A stretch of DNA of 64,000 nt from Lantana camara (taxonomy: Eukaryota > Streptophyta > Magnoliopsida > Lamiales > Verbenaceae). Where the stretch lies: contig CM074856.1 in assembly GCA_037501455.1 (NCBI GenBank), forward strand, positions 22,031,001-22,095,000. Direction: 5' to 3'. Every line of letters begins with the position of its first letter. The stretch's first letter is position 1. Positions 46,946 through 58,983 of the stretch are shown piece by piece. The notes under the pieces are model-generated. The model did no database searches, was not told where the DNA came from, and was given only the letters and a program-made list of their open reading frames with translations. The position numbers were made by a program, and so were the translations under genes.

Positions 46946-47712
46946 CAATGATGCGAAAGATCATTGAAAGTACATAAGGGCATCATTTAAGGAACCAGAA
47001 GATTCACCAAATAAGAAAGAATCCGTGTACAACTTGTTCTCTTGGAAAATTGATTGTGAGACCATCACCAGTTATTGCATCTTGATCCACGCAGTTGGAA
47101 AATGATATTTCATGGTATGAACCATCATTATTGCATCTTGATCCACGCACAAAGCAGTGTGAGATGGAAGTACAAAAGATTGTACACTTGTAAAGTATTG
47201 CAAATCAATTACCAGATGCTTTTACAGATGCAAAACGAGTGACTAAGTCACATATACCAGCTGTTAACGCTTCTGCTCGAATTGAGGTTCCAAAAGGTCA
47301 ACCTGAGAAAAATATTGCTCATGAATCTACGGCACGCCTGAAGCGTGGTAGACCTCCTGGATCGAAGGATAAGAATCCTCGTAAAAGAAAAGGAGCTAAT
47401 ATGAATGATGATCATCGTATAGAAAAAAGTGTCCCAGAAGAGACAATAAATGAGAAAGATATCACAAAAGGAATTTTGAATAAAGAAAGTGTCCCAGAAG
47501 AGACACAAAACGAGAAAAGTGTTCGAGAGGAAACACAAAGTGAGATAAATGAAGAAATCTTAATTAATTACTTGTATTCAAGAAAACTGCGGAATCAAAG
47601 TGATATCAACATTGATGAAATATTTTCTTACGCTGTAGACATCATTCATGAAAATGAAGATCATGAACCAAGATCTATCATTAAATGTCAAAATAGACAT
47701 GATTGGAATTAA
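46946..47712 (+). pseudogene. Copia integrase remnant, catalytic core deleted
   Basis: Only the HHCC-side fragment (NPCTTCSLGKLIVRPS) and the C-terminal linker (RLKRGRPPGSKDKNPRKRKG) remain. The DDE core is missing. At the junction, ATTGCATCTTGATCCACGCA is duplicated (about 47076 and 47131), which looks like filler from double-strand-break repair. The linker contains repeated SVPEET motifs. Confidence 0.85.
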
Positions 47713-49275
47713 TGGAAAGACGCTATTCAGGCTGAATTAAATTCTTTGAATAAAAGAAGTGTGTTTGGACCTATTGTCCCCACACTTGAAGGTGTAAAAC
47801 CTGTCGGGTACAAATGGGTTTTCGTACGAAAACGAAATGAGAAAAATGAAGTCATAAGATATAAAGCAAGGCTTGTTGCCCAAGGATTTTCTCAAAGACC
47901 CGAAATTGATTATGAGGAAACGTATTCTTCTGTCATGGATGCAAGTACGTTTAGATATTTAATCAGCCTTACAGTTTCCCAAGAATTACAAATGCGTCTA
48001 ATGGATGTTGTTACAGCTTAATTGTATGGATCACTTGATAGTGATATTTATATGAAAGTCATTGAAGGATTTAAAATGCCTGAAGCATTAAAATCAAAAC
48101 CTAAAGAGAAATGTTCGATCAAATTACAAAGATCTCTTTACGGGTTAAAGCAGTCAGGACGCATGTGGTACAATCGCTTGAGCGAATTCCTATCAAAGAA
48201 AGGATATGTGAATAATCCAATTTGTCCATGCGTATATATTAAGAGAACAGTATCCGAATACGTTATTATTGCTGTCTATGTTGATGATTTGAACATTATT
48301 GGGACTGCCAAAGAAATCCATGAAACGGCAGCATATTTAAAGAATGAATTTGAAATGAAAGATCTTGGGGAAACCAAATTCTGTCTTGGTTTGCAGATTG
48401 AGTATAAACAAAATGGAATTTTTGTACATCAATCAGCTTATACCGAAAGAGTGTTGAAATGCTTTAATATGGATAAAGCAAACCCTTTAAGCGCTCCAAT
48501 GATTGGGAGATCGCTAAGTGTAGAAACAGATCCATTTCGCCCTCGCAAAGAAAATGAAGAAATCCTTGGATCTGAAACACCATACCTCAGTGCAATCGGG
48601 GCTCTTATGTATCTTGCTAATTGTACTAGACCTGACATATCTTTTGCAGTTAATTTATTAGCAAAGTTCAGCTCATCCCCAACTAAAAGACATTGGAATG
48701 GGATTAAACATCTATTCCGATATCTTAGAGGTACAGTTGATTTGGGATTATTTTATTCTAAAAATACAAACAATGTTTTGGTTGGTTATGCAGATGCAGG
48801 ATATCTATCAGATCCACACAAAGCTGGATCCCAAACAGGTTACGTATTTACACTTGGAGGCACTGCAATTTCTAGGAGATCGCAGAAACAAACACTTGTT
48901 GCTACTTCTTCCAACCATGCTGAAGTCATTGCACTTCATGAAGCGAGTCGAGAATGTTTTTGGTTAAGATCTATGACACAACACATCTTGACTTCCTGTA
49001 GCATATCAATTGATAAAAGTCCAACGACGATATATGAAGACAATGCCGTATGTATTGCTCAAATGAAGGAGGGATATATTAAAACTGACAGAACCAAACA
49101 TATCCCACCGAAGTTTTACCAATATACACAAGATCTTGAGAAGAATAGCGAAATCAGTGTACAATATGTTCAATCATGTCACAATTCTACAGATCTCTTT
49201 ACAAAGGCGCTCCCCACTACAATTTTCAAGAAACATGTCCATGACATTGGAATGCCTCATCTTCGAGATTTATGA
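47713..49275 (+). pseudogene. Copia reverse transcriptase and RNase H
   Basis: The frame of the linker continues past TAA 47710-47712 with WKDAIQAELNSL, the usual RT entry. A second TAA at 48019-48021 interrupts the VVTA-YLYGSLD motif. From 48022 it is open for 417 codons, with YVDD at 48277-48288 and RNase H blocks (GYADAGYLSDPHKAGSQTGY). Both stops look like point mutations. Confidence 0.92.
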
Positions 49276-49316
49276 AAAGATCTACCGATGTTAACAATAG
49301 GGGGAGCATACACAAC

Positions 49317-49383
49317 TGTACTCTTTTCCTTCTTCAGGTTTTTGTCCCACTAGGTTTTTCCTGATAAGGTTTTTAATGAAGTA
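49317..49383 (+). promoter_or_regulatory. Conserved post-pol motif of the Copia element
   Basis: This is a block from TGTACTCTTTTCCTTC to AAGGTTTTTAATGAAGTA. It matches the block after the Ty3 pol at 35258-35324, although the two elements belong to different superfamilies. Confidence 0.75.
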
Positions 49384-49420
49384 GCACTAAAGACATATAT
49401 AAGAGAGATATTTACAATAA

Positions 49421-49435
49421 CATTCCAAGGGGGAG
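49421..49435 (+). other. Polypurine tract of the 5.5-kb Copia element
   Basis: CATTCCAAGGGGGAG lies directly before the 3' LTR. A second purine block, AATAGGGGGAGCAT, is at about 49296. Confidence 0.8.
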
Positions 49436-49717
49436 TGTTACAAAAGACGCAATTAATGGTGAAATGCCATTGTTATGCTGAACCTACACACTTAATGTAT
49501 TGCGTTTTAAATGCATAAATGCACAATAAATTCTATTGTGTAGATGTAAATTCTTCTTATAAATAGTACATAATTTTAGTATATTTCATACACAGATTTG
49601 AAACAAGATTTGTAATACATATTACAGAAAGTATTAAATATATCTCATACTCAGTATTAAGAATCATTCAATTATTTTTGTCCTATATCACGTATTTACG
49701 ATTTCAGTTTTACAACA
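49436..49717 (+). repeat. 3' LTR of the 5.5-kb Copia element
   Basis: 282 bp. Its TATAAATAG box at 49558-49566 faces the SAC3C-like gene, whose ATG is 410 bp downstream of it. It may contribute promoter activity to that gene. Confidence 0.95.
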
Positions 49718-49722
49718 AATAT

Positions 49723-49975
49723 GACATTTTTGAAAGTTTTTGATGAAATGAATGTTATGCTCTTTAATTTGAATATGAATATGGATGCTTATCTAATTTA
49801 TTTCTTTTTATGTTGTTTTAATAAGAGTTCTGGTTCTCAATAAAATCCTCTTTTTATTTAAAAAAAAAAAAAGAAGTACTCTCTTCCTCAAATGTACTGT
49901 GTACGTTAATCAATTACTACTTGATTGTTCCAGGTAAAGTCTACTACTGAGTGGAGAAACCCAAAGTCTTCAACA
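49723..49975 (+). promoter_or_regulatory. Short 5' region of the SAC3C-like gene
   Basis: Only about 250 bp separate the Copia TSD from the ATG. It contains AATAAA (49839-49844) followed about 16 bp later by A13 (49860-49872), which looks like the poly(A) end of an older retroposed sequence. A CAG|GTAAAG donor-like site is near 49933. No clear TATA box is visible apart from the one in the LTR. Confidence 0.45.
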
Positions 49976-52900
49976 ATGGCGGACAGAAATCGTCGGCCTT
50001 ACAGGCCTATTAACAGAAGAAACAATTTTTCCTCTTCTTCGTCTTCTTTCTCCGATTCTTCAAAATCCCACAATCCCTACCATCTCAAACCTTCAAATCC
50101 GGATCCCAATAGCACTAGAGTTACATCTATAAAGAAAGCCACAACTAGCAATTGGAACAGTGATGATACTAGCAGATATGATACTGATGAATTTCCCACA
50201 TTAGTCGGAGCTTGCCCTTTTATGTGCCCAGGTATTCTCATCACTCCCTTTTGATTTTTTGGGTCAAGATTCATTCTTTTTACCTTTTTTTTTTTTTTTG
50301 TAAAAAAGGAAATATTATGATGAACCCATGTTTGCTGCAGTGGAGGAGAGGGCAAGACGTGAGAGGCTTAGGGATTTAGCTGTATTTGAGAGGCTCCATG
50401 GAAATCCAGTCAAAACTGCGCCGAATCTTGCTGTAAAAAAGGTGCTATAAATTATCAATTTTTTAGCTTATTATTGAAGCTCAAAGTTATGGATATGTCT
50501 TCTTATGATATGATTGCTGCAGATGCATAGGGGATCACTTGGTCACACCCATGTTGGGTGACATGTATCTTGTAGATTTATAATAATATTTCAAATCTAC
50601 TTATATTTTGTTAGTTATTTTGGTGTGTAATTTAGCCATTTAACCACATCTCTTGATATTGGTATGAGGGTATATAATTTTCCCAGAAAAGATAAATGAG
50701 GTTACCCTTTCTTGATCAAAACCAGATATAAGCAAAAACTATGAACATATTAATAGTGGCTGTATCCTTTTTTTTTTGTTTTTTGGTTCAAATAGTGGCT
50801 GCACCTTAATGTACTCAAATAACACTGATTTGTTGCAGTTTGAAAGGCATACTTTGTGACCTAATATTTGTCAAAATAAACAAATAGGTATATTTGTTAT
50901 ATCTTCTGTGATACAAGATTTAAATACAAAGACATAAAAAAATTGATCTTCTCGTTACGTGTTAGTTCTGCAGAACTATAAGCTCAAAAGACGTGCAAGC
51001 TTCTGATGTACGGCCTGTGTCTGTGTTGGAAGACACTCTAAATTATCTTCTCAAGTTGCTGCATTCAAGTGATCATCCTTTTGAAGTGGTTCATGATTTC
51101 GTATTTGATAGGACAAGGTCCATTAGGCAAGATCTTACCATGCAGAATGCTGTCAGTGATCAAGTGATAGATATGTATGAGAGAATGGTAGGTTATTTCT
51201 ACTTGTATATGTTGTGTGATTGTTATTATTTATGTTAAGCAACAGTATTATTTCTTTTTGTTTCTTCATAAATTTATTTCGCTATCAGTTCTTCATTTTG
51301 AGGTTATGTGTTTGACTTCTTATACTAAACTAATTAATTCACGAGAAATAAGATAATAAATTCCAGGTATTGATATCTTACCTGCTAATTGTTCTTGGTT
51401 GTGTTGAAACTTCTCTTATCAATCTAATTTGAAGTTTTATGGTGATTCCTGCCCTCCAAAATTTTAATCTCTACTATGTAAGAGTGAAAATTAAATATTA
51501 AAATTTAAAATTTCTATTGGAAATTTTCCTTTTTGCCTTGTTAAGTAAGACGGACAGGAGAATTTCTTATTGACGAGTCAGTATCGCATCCAAAATATTA
51601 TCATCTGTCAAGGAAACTGAGATTAAATGGCCGATAGTGCCTTTTAGAATTTAGTAATTATCTTAGATTGTTTCATAATTCCTTATGTTATTATCTTAGA
51701 ATGACTAATCAATTATTTCTGGTTATTCCATAACATTTATATGATTTAACTAGTCATTACGCTTCAAATTTCTGTATCCTAGAAGTATTGATGCGTATAT
51801 TTATTACTCACAGGTTAGATTTCTTATCATATCATATCACCATCTCCATAGAAGAATTGGGACACCATATGCTGCTTCCATGTCTCACCTCAATGTGGAG
51901 CAGCTTGTGAAAGCACTGACAACTTTATTTAACTTGTATGAAGCAAATCGAGCTTCAGAAGCTATGTCCCTTAATGAAGCAGAGTTTTGTTCGTTTTATA
52001 TTCTTCTCCATTTGGGTTCTGAAAACCAAGTATGCATAATCTCTCAATTATTACTTCATTCAAATTTGTTTGAGCTTAAATGAATTTGTTATGAAAAATT
52101 AAAAAAAAAAAAAAAAAAAAAAGAAGAAAACTGTAACATTGCCTGCCTCTGAATATACAGGTTGAACCTTTGTCTCTGTGGTTACGGAGCGTTCCTTCTC
52201 GAATCATGAAGTCAAAAGAAGTGTGTTTTGCCAGGAGAATGTTGAGGTAACTACTATGGTAACTTTTAATATTTACTATTTTTTTGATGATTGAATACTA
52301 AGGTAATTAGAAGTATCTACAACTTTTTCTATTGTTTCTAATCTAATCCCACTTGTTCAAGATATTAAATATTTGATATCCATCCTCTCAAATAGTTAAG
52401 TTTCTAAATAAGGGAATCATTCAATACAATGAAGTTGCACGGGTTCTATATTCAGCTTTTCCCTTCTTGGATCAATTTCTTAAATTGTTAATAAGTGCTT
52501 TTGGCAGATATTACCGTATGGGGAATTACAAGCAGTTCATTTGTACCACAGAAGCGGAGGCATCTTTTCTTCAGTATTGCATTATTGAACCTTACATTAA
52601 CAAGGTTGATATCCCGCATGTATAAAATACATATGTGTATATATGTCTGTATGTGCTCACCTATATGTGGTTCTTTGTATCAATAGTGATGAATGAGGAT
52701 ATTTTATTTTAGAAATTAATAAAAGAGTGAAGAAGGGGACGAGCAATTTATTTCTGGAAAGCCTTTAAAAATAATGGTTAAATTATAATTTGGGATTCCA
52801 TAAATTGGCTTAACCAAATCATTTACTCATTTGTTTCCGCTTACTTAGGATTTTTATTCTTTTTCACTGAAGATTATTCACCAAATACATCAAATTCTTT

Positions 52901-53635
52901 GAGCTAATTCTCTCTTTCATGCTTTGAAATTTGACTTATTAAAGGTACGAACATTAGCATTGTCGTGTGTCAGTTATGGATCATACAAGCTGCAACCATA
53001 TCCACTGGTGCATTTGTCCAAGCTTCTGATGATGAAGGTACTTATTTTTGTGGCATCATTAGTTGCTATTGTTTATAAATAAAAAATAGGGATGATTACG
53101 CTGACATATCCTAAGGTTTGGCCTAATTGCTCAACTTCCTCTAATATTTGAGAAACTAGAAAAATTTTCCTTGACATAACCCTATGATTTGGCCTAATGC
53201 ATGCTATATAGTTATAAATTTAAAGTTAAATATTGACCAGTGAGTGTTGAGGGAAAAATAGGGTATTCATAAAAAATTAGACATGACATCATCAAAACTC
53301 ATGGATCCAGTTGTAGTGTAAATTCTATGATAGGAGGAACGAGGAAGTTATTGTAAATTCTTAAACATCAGGGGAAGTTTGTGTAATTAGACCAAACCTA
53401 CAGGTCTGTTGGTGTAATTATCCTAAGAAAATATGGCATGCTCAATTTATCTTATGAAATTTGTCTCCCCCTTTAGGAATCAGATATCGAATCCCTTTGT
53501 ATTGATTGTGCCCTGGAAACATCTGATGACGGAGCTGGAAAGGCACTTTTATCCACTAAGCAATCAGTTGATAGCAAAACCGCCAATGGATTACAAAAGT
53601 ACTATTCAGTGGATTCTGAACGAATAGAAAGGTAG
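49976..53635 (+). CDS. SAC3C: SAC3/GANP family protein, SAC3C-like, 409 aa
   Basis: Eight coding exons: 49976-50231, 50341-50441, 50966-51187, 51814-52029, 52161-52246, 52508-52604, 52945-53037, 53477-53635. Phases agree at every junction and all introns are GT-AG. SAC3/GANP proteins are scaffold subunits of TREX-2-type complexes that couple transcription with mRNA export at the nuclear pore. A Ser-rich, basic N-terminus ([11 protein letters not shown]) leads to the conserved [24 protein letters not shown] segment. The SAC3/GANP domain then begins around residue 120 ([40 protein letters not shown]). The length fits Arabidopsis SAC3C (about 406 aa). The stop TAG directly overlaps a possible donor (AG|GTAG), but no coding exon is obvious downstream. 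It looks intact. Confidence 0.92.
52096..52122 (+). repeat. Poly(A) tract in a SAC3C intron
   Basis: About 25 A residues lie in the intron between 52029 and 52161. They are noncoding and probably length-variable. Confidence 0.85.
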
Positions 53636-55371
53636 CATTTCAATTCTCTTTCGAGAAAGTAATAAGATGTTCCAATGTGTTTTTTCCCTCTGTTTTCTGT
53701 AAATGACCAAACATAGCTACAAGGGCGACATTAGATGCGAACAAACCACTGCTCTTTGATAGCTCTAGTTCTTTTGATGACATGTTTTACATGCATATGA
53801 TTGTTATCTTGTCAATCATTTCTCTCAGAACACAAGCTATATGGTCTTTGAGTTGGGGGGATTTTACAAAAGTTTGTGCTTTTGGAGTAGAAGAAGTGAT
53901 GAGTCTTAAGAAAACATAGTAAAATGTTAAAAGAAGAGAAAGACAGTTGAGTGTCCGGAAAAATAGAAGGTCGAAAAGCACTGTTAATCACACTTCTCAA
54001 AAGCTTCCATTTATTTATGAAAATAACCTTTAAGCTATAAGCTGAAGTTAGAAGTTGGTCAGTAGATGTTTCTAGCTTCTAGCTTACATGCGCAGAAGTC
54101 AGTTTTCCTAGCAATCCCAAAGTGCTTAAAACAGGCAAAAAGTTTATATGCACTACCTAAATAGTGTTTACTTTCGTTGTCAGGTTATGTGCCGAGCAAT
54201 CAGAGTTGTGATATGATCATCTCCCTTGCTTATAAAGATACCCAGGTAGAAAAGCTGAGTTGAAACATGAGAAATTCTTTCTTAAATACAAAGAAATGAG
54301 GTTTTTTCTCTCGGGCAAAGATGAGTGTAGCTCTTACATCTATACTTGAAGGGCAGAATCGCTTTTTTTGCTACTCTGAATCTGCTTTTCTGAAGATGAA
54401 CACTTATTCTCTCAACATGGAGCAGCTTTATATCTTGCCATTTTCATCACAAATGGGACGCGGGTCTTCATTTATATCAAGAATTATGGAGGTATATGAC
54501 CTTTACTTAATAGTCATATTTTTCTTCAATAATGTTCTCTTATGTGTAGATTAGTATGTCTGGAAAGTTGTCCACTTTCTGGACTCTGGAGTGTGCAAAT
54601 CCACAACTCAACTGTACAGTGTATTAGGGTGCATTTTTGTCGATTGGGAATCAAGCTATTTGGTTTGACAGTAACTTCAGACAAGGCACCCAATGTGTAG
54701 CCACATGTTTTGGTTTATTCTGAGGTCTGGTTTTCGGTGTCTGTGTAAGCGTTTCGGATCTCCTATATTACATTGTCTATTTGATTTATTGTTATTTCTT
54801 GATTGCGTCTCAAGTTTACTAAATGTTTTTTGAATTTTCAGTAGTTTCTGATTTTCGATTGTATGCAAATGGAATTTGGGAGATATCCAGGAAATGTAAC
54901 ATACCCGAGACTTGACCTAAGTATACACACTTCCCCTCAGAAATTACAAAAACTCTCTTTCAAAGAATTAACATGACATATGGATTGATTAATCACAAAA
55001 CATATGAAAATTTACCAAAGACAGCAAAATGCAGAAAAGGCAAAGATCCACAAAACCACATTTTTTCCTTAATCAGGAACCAGTCTGAAGAACAAATTAG
55101 TGAACATACACATCAATCAACGAAATCACATTCAAGGAATACTGTAGAGGTCAATTACATTCCCAAACTGTGATGAATCTTAAAGCCATCACGTTGTATT
55201 GCCATAGAAACATCAAACAGGCTACAGAATCGTAAGGAAATATGTCTGCAGCAACAATCAGCATCACCCTACATTTGTATATAACCAAGACCAAATTTGT
55301 GACGTATCACTTCACAAAAATGGCAACAAATAATGCTACAAATCCAGATGTTCAATAAGTTTTTGCAAGGA
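53636..55371. other. Intergenic region between convergent SAC3C-like and GAMYB-like genes
   Basis: This probably holds the two 3' UTRs. I see no recognisable gene. The short frames near 54321-54554 and 54973-55173 lack domain similarity. Confidence 0.6.
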
Positions 55372-58002
55372 TTAAGGAATCTCAGGCATTTGACAGACAG
55401 CCGGCATGTTATTCCAGGTGCAAGAACTAAAGCCTCTGTTAGAAGCAGAAGCGGAAGTATTTTTCAACTCGACGCCCGAGTTATTACCAAGAAAAATAGC
55501 TGCAATAGAATCATTTTGTTGCTTTGACTGGGAAGCACTCTGTTCCACCCAGCATGATCCAAGTATTGCATCTGGCCTATAACAATCCACCGGTTTTTTC
55601 CTTTCACCATTGGGGATCCAGTATTGGTCGAACACTTCAGATTTCACTAGGCATGCTACAAAATAAAATAAAACAAAGCAAGATTGGCAGGCCTTAGCTC
55701 AGAGTATAAATGCTGTAATAATTCATAAATAAGAACAAGTAAATTTCCAAGTTAGATTAGCAAGAGAGGAGATTTTGAGATTAATGTACTGTGAGATTGA
55801 GGATAAATCAAGGCTTTAGAGGCATATGATCTCAGGATTCTGAGCACACCCCAAAAAGGTTGGAGCTTACAGATTTCAAGTTTCAACATCCTAACCCATC
55901 AAAATCTAAAGAGTTTTTTCAGAGCCCATAAAATGATGGTGAAGAAACATGAATATATGAGATGGAAGTACATAACAAGATCTCTAGTTGTGATCCATCA
56001 ACATAGCTAAAACTTAGGCCCCAACCAAGTCCACAGCTAACGGATTCGAGTTTCTTTTTTATATTCATTTTTAGAACATCATACCTTTTTGTGTTCATTC
56101 GTGTGCAGGTGCTTTGGGTGGGTTGGGAGGGGGGAAGGGGCATCAATTAATTGTTTCAGTAGAATTAATAAATTCTCACCAGGCAAGTTTTTTTCCAAGG
56201 AACTTCGAATAGTATCAGGAGTGCGCCTGTCGGGAGTGGACCCTATTGAGTTACCCGATGGGGAACTCGGTTGAGGATAATCTTTGAGCCCTGTCATATC
56301 TGCATGGCACATGCTAGATGGTGTAGCCCAATCAGAAGATTGATTCTCTGACTTCCTCAGTGCTTTAGCCTCATAAAGTAAATCTTCTAAAAGGCCACTA
56401 CTCCCGGGAGGACAATGTGATGGGAGTGGCTCTGATAGAGGAGGCTCAAAAGAGTCCAATGACTCAGGTGCTGGGTCCCAGACACCTAAACAAGTCTCTT
56501 GATATTGGAGTGAAGGGAGCTCCGACTCCTGAGCACCTGAAAAGTGCTTAGGAGCAGAGAATGACACAAAATAACTATTATCCTGATTAACTTCAAAAGA
56601 CAACAATTTCTTGGTGTAATCAGGTTCAAAGGGACACGGACCAAAAGAGGACTGAGACATTTTGTTCACACAACTATCAGTTTGAGTCCAGTCTAATTGA
56701 GGTGCCTCATTTACAGCACTTCCTCTATAGTCAGACATGGGTTCATCTGGTTCTTGTTCATTTTCCGCCATTCCCATAGACTGAGGGACAAAACGGTAAA
56801 ACTGAGGAGATCCAAAGCAATTAGTAGTCAAATCTGGAAATCCTGGTCTGTAGGGTAAACTGTTTAAACTATCATAGATGCCATCAGGTGTCTCGTATCC
56901 ATTGCGTTGCAGAATATTATGGTATCCTTTATCTCCATTGTATATTCCAGGTGGTTGTTGATTCTCTGGAAGTGCATGTAAGCATAATTCAGGAGGATAG
57001 AGTGGTAAACCAGCACGTTGACGTCTTTTTATTCGAGTGTTCCAATAGTTCTTTATCTCATTGTCTGTCCTTCCAGGCAACTGAAAGGAGATATACAATA
57101 TTAGGTAATAGAGAGGAGAAACAAGAAGTCTGACATTGCAAGGACCATAAAGCCACCAAATAAAAGAACAGCGGAAAAAAAGGCATTTTGCAATTGCTGA
57201 AAAGAAAGGGGTGAAGTATATATTACTGGCGTCCTTGTGAAACACAATATAGTTCTTGGGAACTTTAGCAGCATATACCCCAACCGAAATTCTGAGTGAT
57301 GCATGCTACTGGGGACATACAGATTCCAGTGTTTGTTTCTTAATTGGTTGCAACTTGCCTAATTAAAAGAGTGCTCTTCACAGATTATACACTAAACTAA
57401 CTTTTGTTTCCTTTCATAACAGAAACTGCAAAAAAGAAAAAAGGGAATCATATAGATATCTTCTGTTTGGGGCAACGTCCGATTCAAAATCCCTCAGAAA
57501 TAATTAAATAGTCATATAAAATGCCATGGAACAATTTTCAGAATTAATTCAGACTCAACGAGGAAGTAGATAAGAGTGCTTGATAAATGTATAAAGAAAT
57601 CTGAACTTTGTAAACAAAGTGATTACTGGAGCTTACATGTGCAGCCATTCTCGCCCACTTATTTCCCATCTTAGCATGAAGTTCAATTATAAGCCGTTCT
57701 TCATCTGCTGTAAAAGCTCCTTTCTTCAGGTTTGGTCTTAAGTGGTTAGCCCACCTTAACCGGCAGCTTTTCCCACACCGTGCAAGCCCTGAGTGTTTCT
57801 GAACTGCATTCCAGTTGCCTTCTCCGTGCTTTTTCACATAGTCAATTAGAATTGAATCCTCTGCAGATGTCCATGGCCCTTTCTTAAGAGCAACCCCACC
57901 ACTGGAACTCCCACCAAAATCATCACCATCGTTGCTCAGAGGTGAATCAGTTGAGAGCACACCATCTTCACTCTCAGTAGTACTGCTACGGCCCATTCCC
58001 AT
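55372..58002 (-). CDS. GAMYB-like R2R3-MYB transcription factor, 516 aa
   Basis: Coding exons on the minus strand: 58002-57637, 57080-56180, 55655-55372 (phases 0 and 1). R2R3-MYB factors of the GAMYB group (MYB33/MYB65/MYB101 relatives) act in GA-responsive gene activation, anther tapetum and aleurone development. R2 spans residues about 41-91 with tryptophans W44, W64 and W84. R3 begins about 94 (F97, W116) and crosses the first intron into LPGRTDNEIKNYWNTRIKRRQRAGLPLYPPE, a GAMYB hallmark. The ESELPSLQYQ peptide is encoded by the miR159 target site. The C-terminus ends QMPEIP. Length is close to MYB33 (about 520 aa). The gene lies tail-to-tail with the SAC3C-like gene and appears intact. 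Which GAMYB paralogue it is cannot be settled here. Confidence 0.93.
56503..56523 (-). promoter_or_regulatory. miR159 target site in the GAMYB-like mRNA
   Basis: The minus strand reads GGAGCTCCCTTCACTCCAAT followed by A. It is nearly complementary to miR159, which has a GGAUUGAAGGGAGCUCUA core. It lies in exon 2 and encodes ELPSLQY. miR159 control of GAMYB-type genes is well established in seed plants. Confidence 0.93.
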
Positions 58003-58010
58003 TTCTCACT

Positions 58011-58015
58011 CTGTA

Positions 58016-58066
<51 letters not shown>

Positions 58067-58080
58067 GAGGGAGGGAGGGG
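58011..58080 (+). repeat. Microsatellite in the GAMYB-like 5' UTR: (GT)n(GA)n(GGGA)n
   Basis: TG/GT repeats are followed by GA repeats and then GGGAGGGAGGGAGGGG. The last part has four runs of at least three G on the plus strand and could form a G-quadruplex in the non-template or template DNA. The transcript carries the C-rich complement. Confidence 0.9.
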
Positions 58081-58139
58081 AACTTCTTAGCTTTCCAAAG
58101 CCAATAGCAGCTGAATTGGATCAGATAAACCTCATATTC

Positions 58140-58837
58140 CTGAAAAACAAGTTGAGAAAAAAAGCAAAACAAATCACTCAGAATATACAGAAGCTGCTTC
58201 TAAATGCTTTTAAAAAGCTGAACGGAAGCATGGGTACTGGGGACAAACATTCATCACGTTTATTTAAATAAGAAAACAAAAACAATAAGTGGTCATAGAC
58301 TAGCTGCCTGCTGCCAGATGGATTATCTTTGCTGCCAAGAAAATTCAAGCACATAAAAAACTAGAAACAAATCAATCAACACTAAGTCACTTTATCCAGA
58401 AAATCAAGAGCGCAAGACGACACACATAACCAGCTAGTTTAGAACTCTTCAGCCATATTTTCTTCATATTACTAGTCACCGTGTATACAGAATTACAGAT
58501 AGTATGAAAGTAAATTCAACACTGAATCTACGAACAAATTCCTCGCTAATCAAAATTAATTAAAAGAGTGTTTCATCACCAATTATTACTCCAAAACAGC
58601 CCAATTTATCAAATAAAGTAAAAGCAAACAACAATGATCCCTACTTCTATGTTGAAGCAAATAAATGCATGCCTAGAAACAATAAATACTCTGCATTCCG
58701 CAATAAATGCAGGGTTGACCTAATAATTGCAGACTTTCCAATTCCACAATTTCTACTCATTCATAATCTTCAATTCCTCCAGTTCTACTAACATCAAAAT
58801 GGAAATTCGTAGGTTAAAATCAAAGCTAAAGTATTAC
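58140..58837 (-). other. Candidate 5' UTR intron of the GAMYB-like gene
   Basis: On the minus strand a strong donor (AATCAG|GTAATA) is at 58838/58837 and an acceptor (TTTTTCAG|GAATATG) at 58140/58139. A noncoding first exon with a leader intron is known for GAMYB genes. No coding sequence is implied. Confidence 0.6.
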
Positions 58838-58974
58838 CTGATTCAGGAGGAATTGAATGAACACACCAAGTGGAGCTCGAAAAAGGGAAAAAAGGTGGGG
58901 GAAAAGGGATTCAGAGAAATGCAAATAAAAATCGGAATCAAGGAAAATCGGAAAGGGAATATGGAGGCTGGAGC

Positions 58975-58983
58975 TATATATAG
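58975..58983 (-). promoter_or_regulatory. Candidate TATA box of the GAMYB-like gene
   Basis: The TATATATAG sequence (palindromic core) lies about 140 bp upstream of the leader donor. Purine-rich sequence surrounds it. Confidence 0.45.

Larger units (their letters stand above)
44237..49717 (+). mobile_element. Full-length Ty1/copia retrotransposon, 5.5 kb, TSD AATAT
   Basis: Short LTRs (283 and 282 bp) flank gag, protease, a deleted integrase, RT and RNase H. AATAT lies at 44232-44236 and 49718-49722. The LTRs differ by roughly 4% by eye, mostly C-to-T or G-to-A changes. The coding region carries nonsense codons, an altered protease active site and loss of the integrase core. The 3' LTR lies just upstream of the SAC3C-like gene in the same orientation. 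Confidence 0.96.

Noticed and set aside
53636..54554. Extra coding exon of the SAC3C-like gene
   Set aside because: The in-frame TAG at 53633-53635 gives a protein of the expected length, and no downstream exon keeps phase with recognisable sequence.
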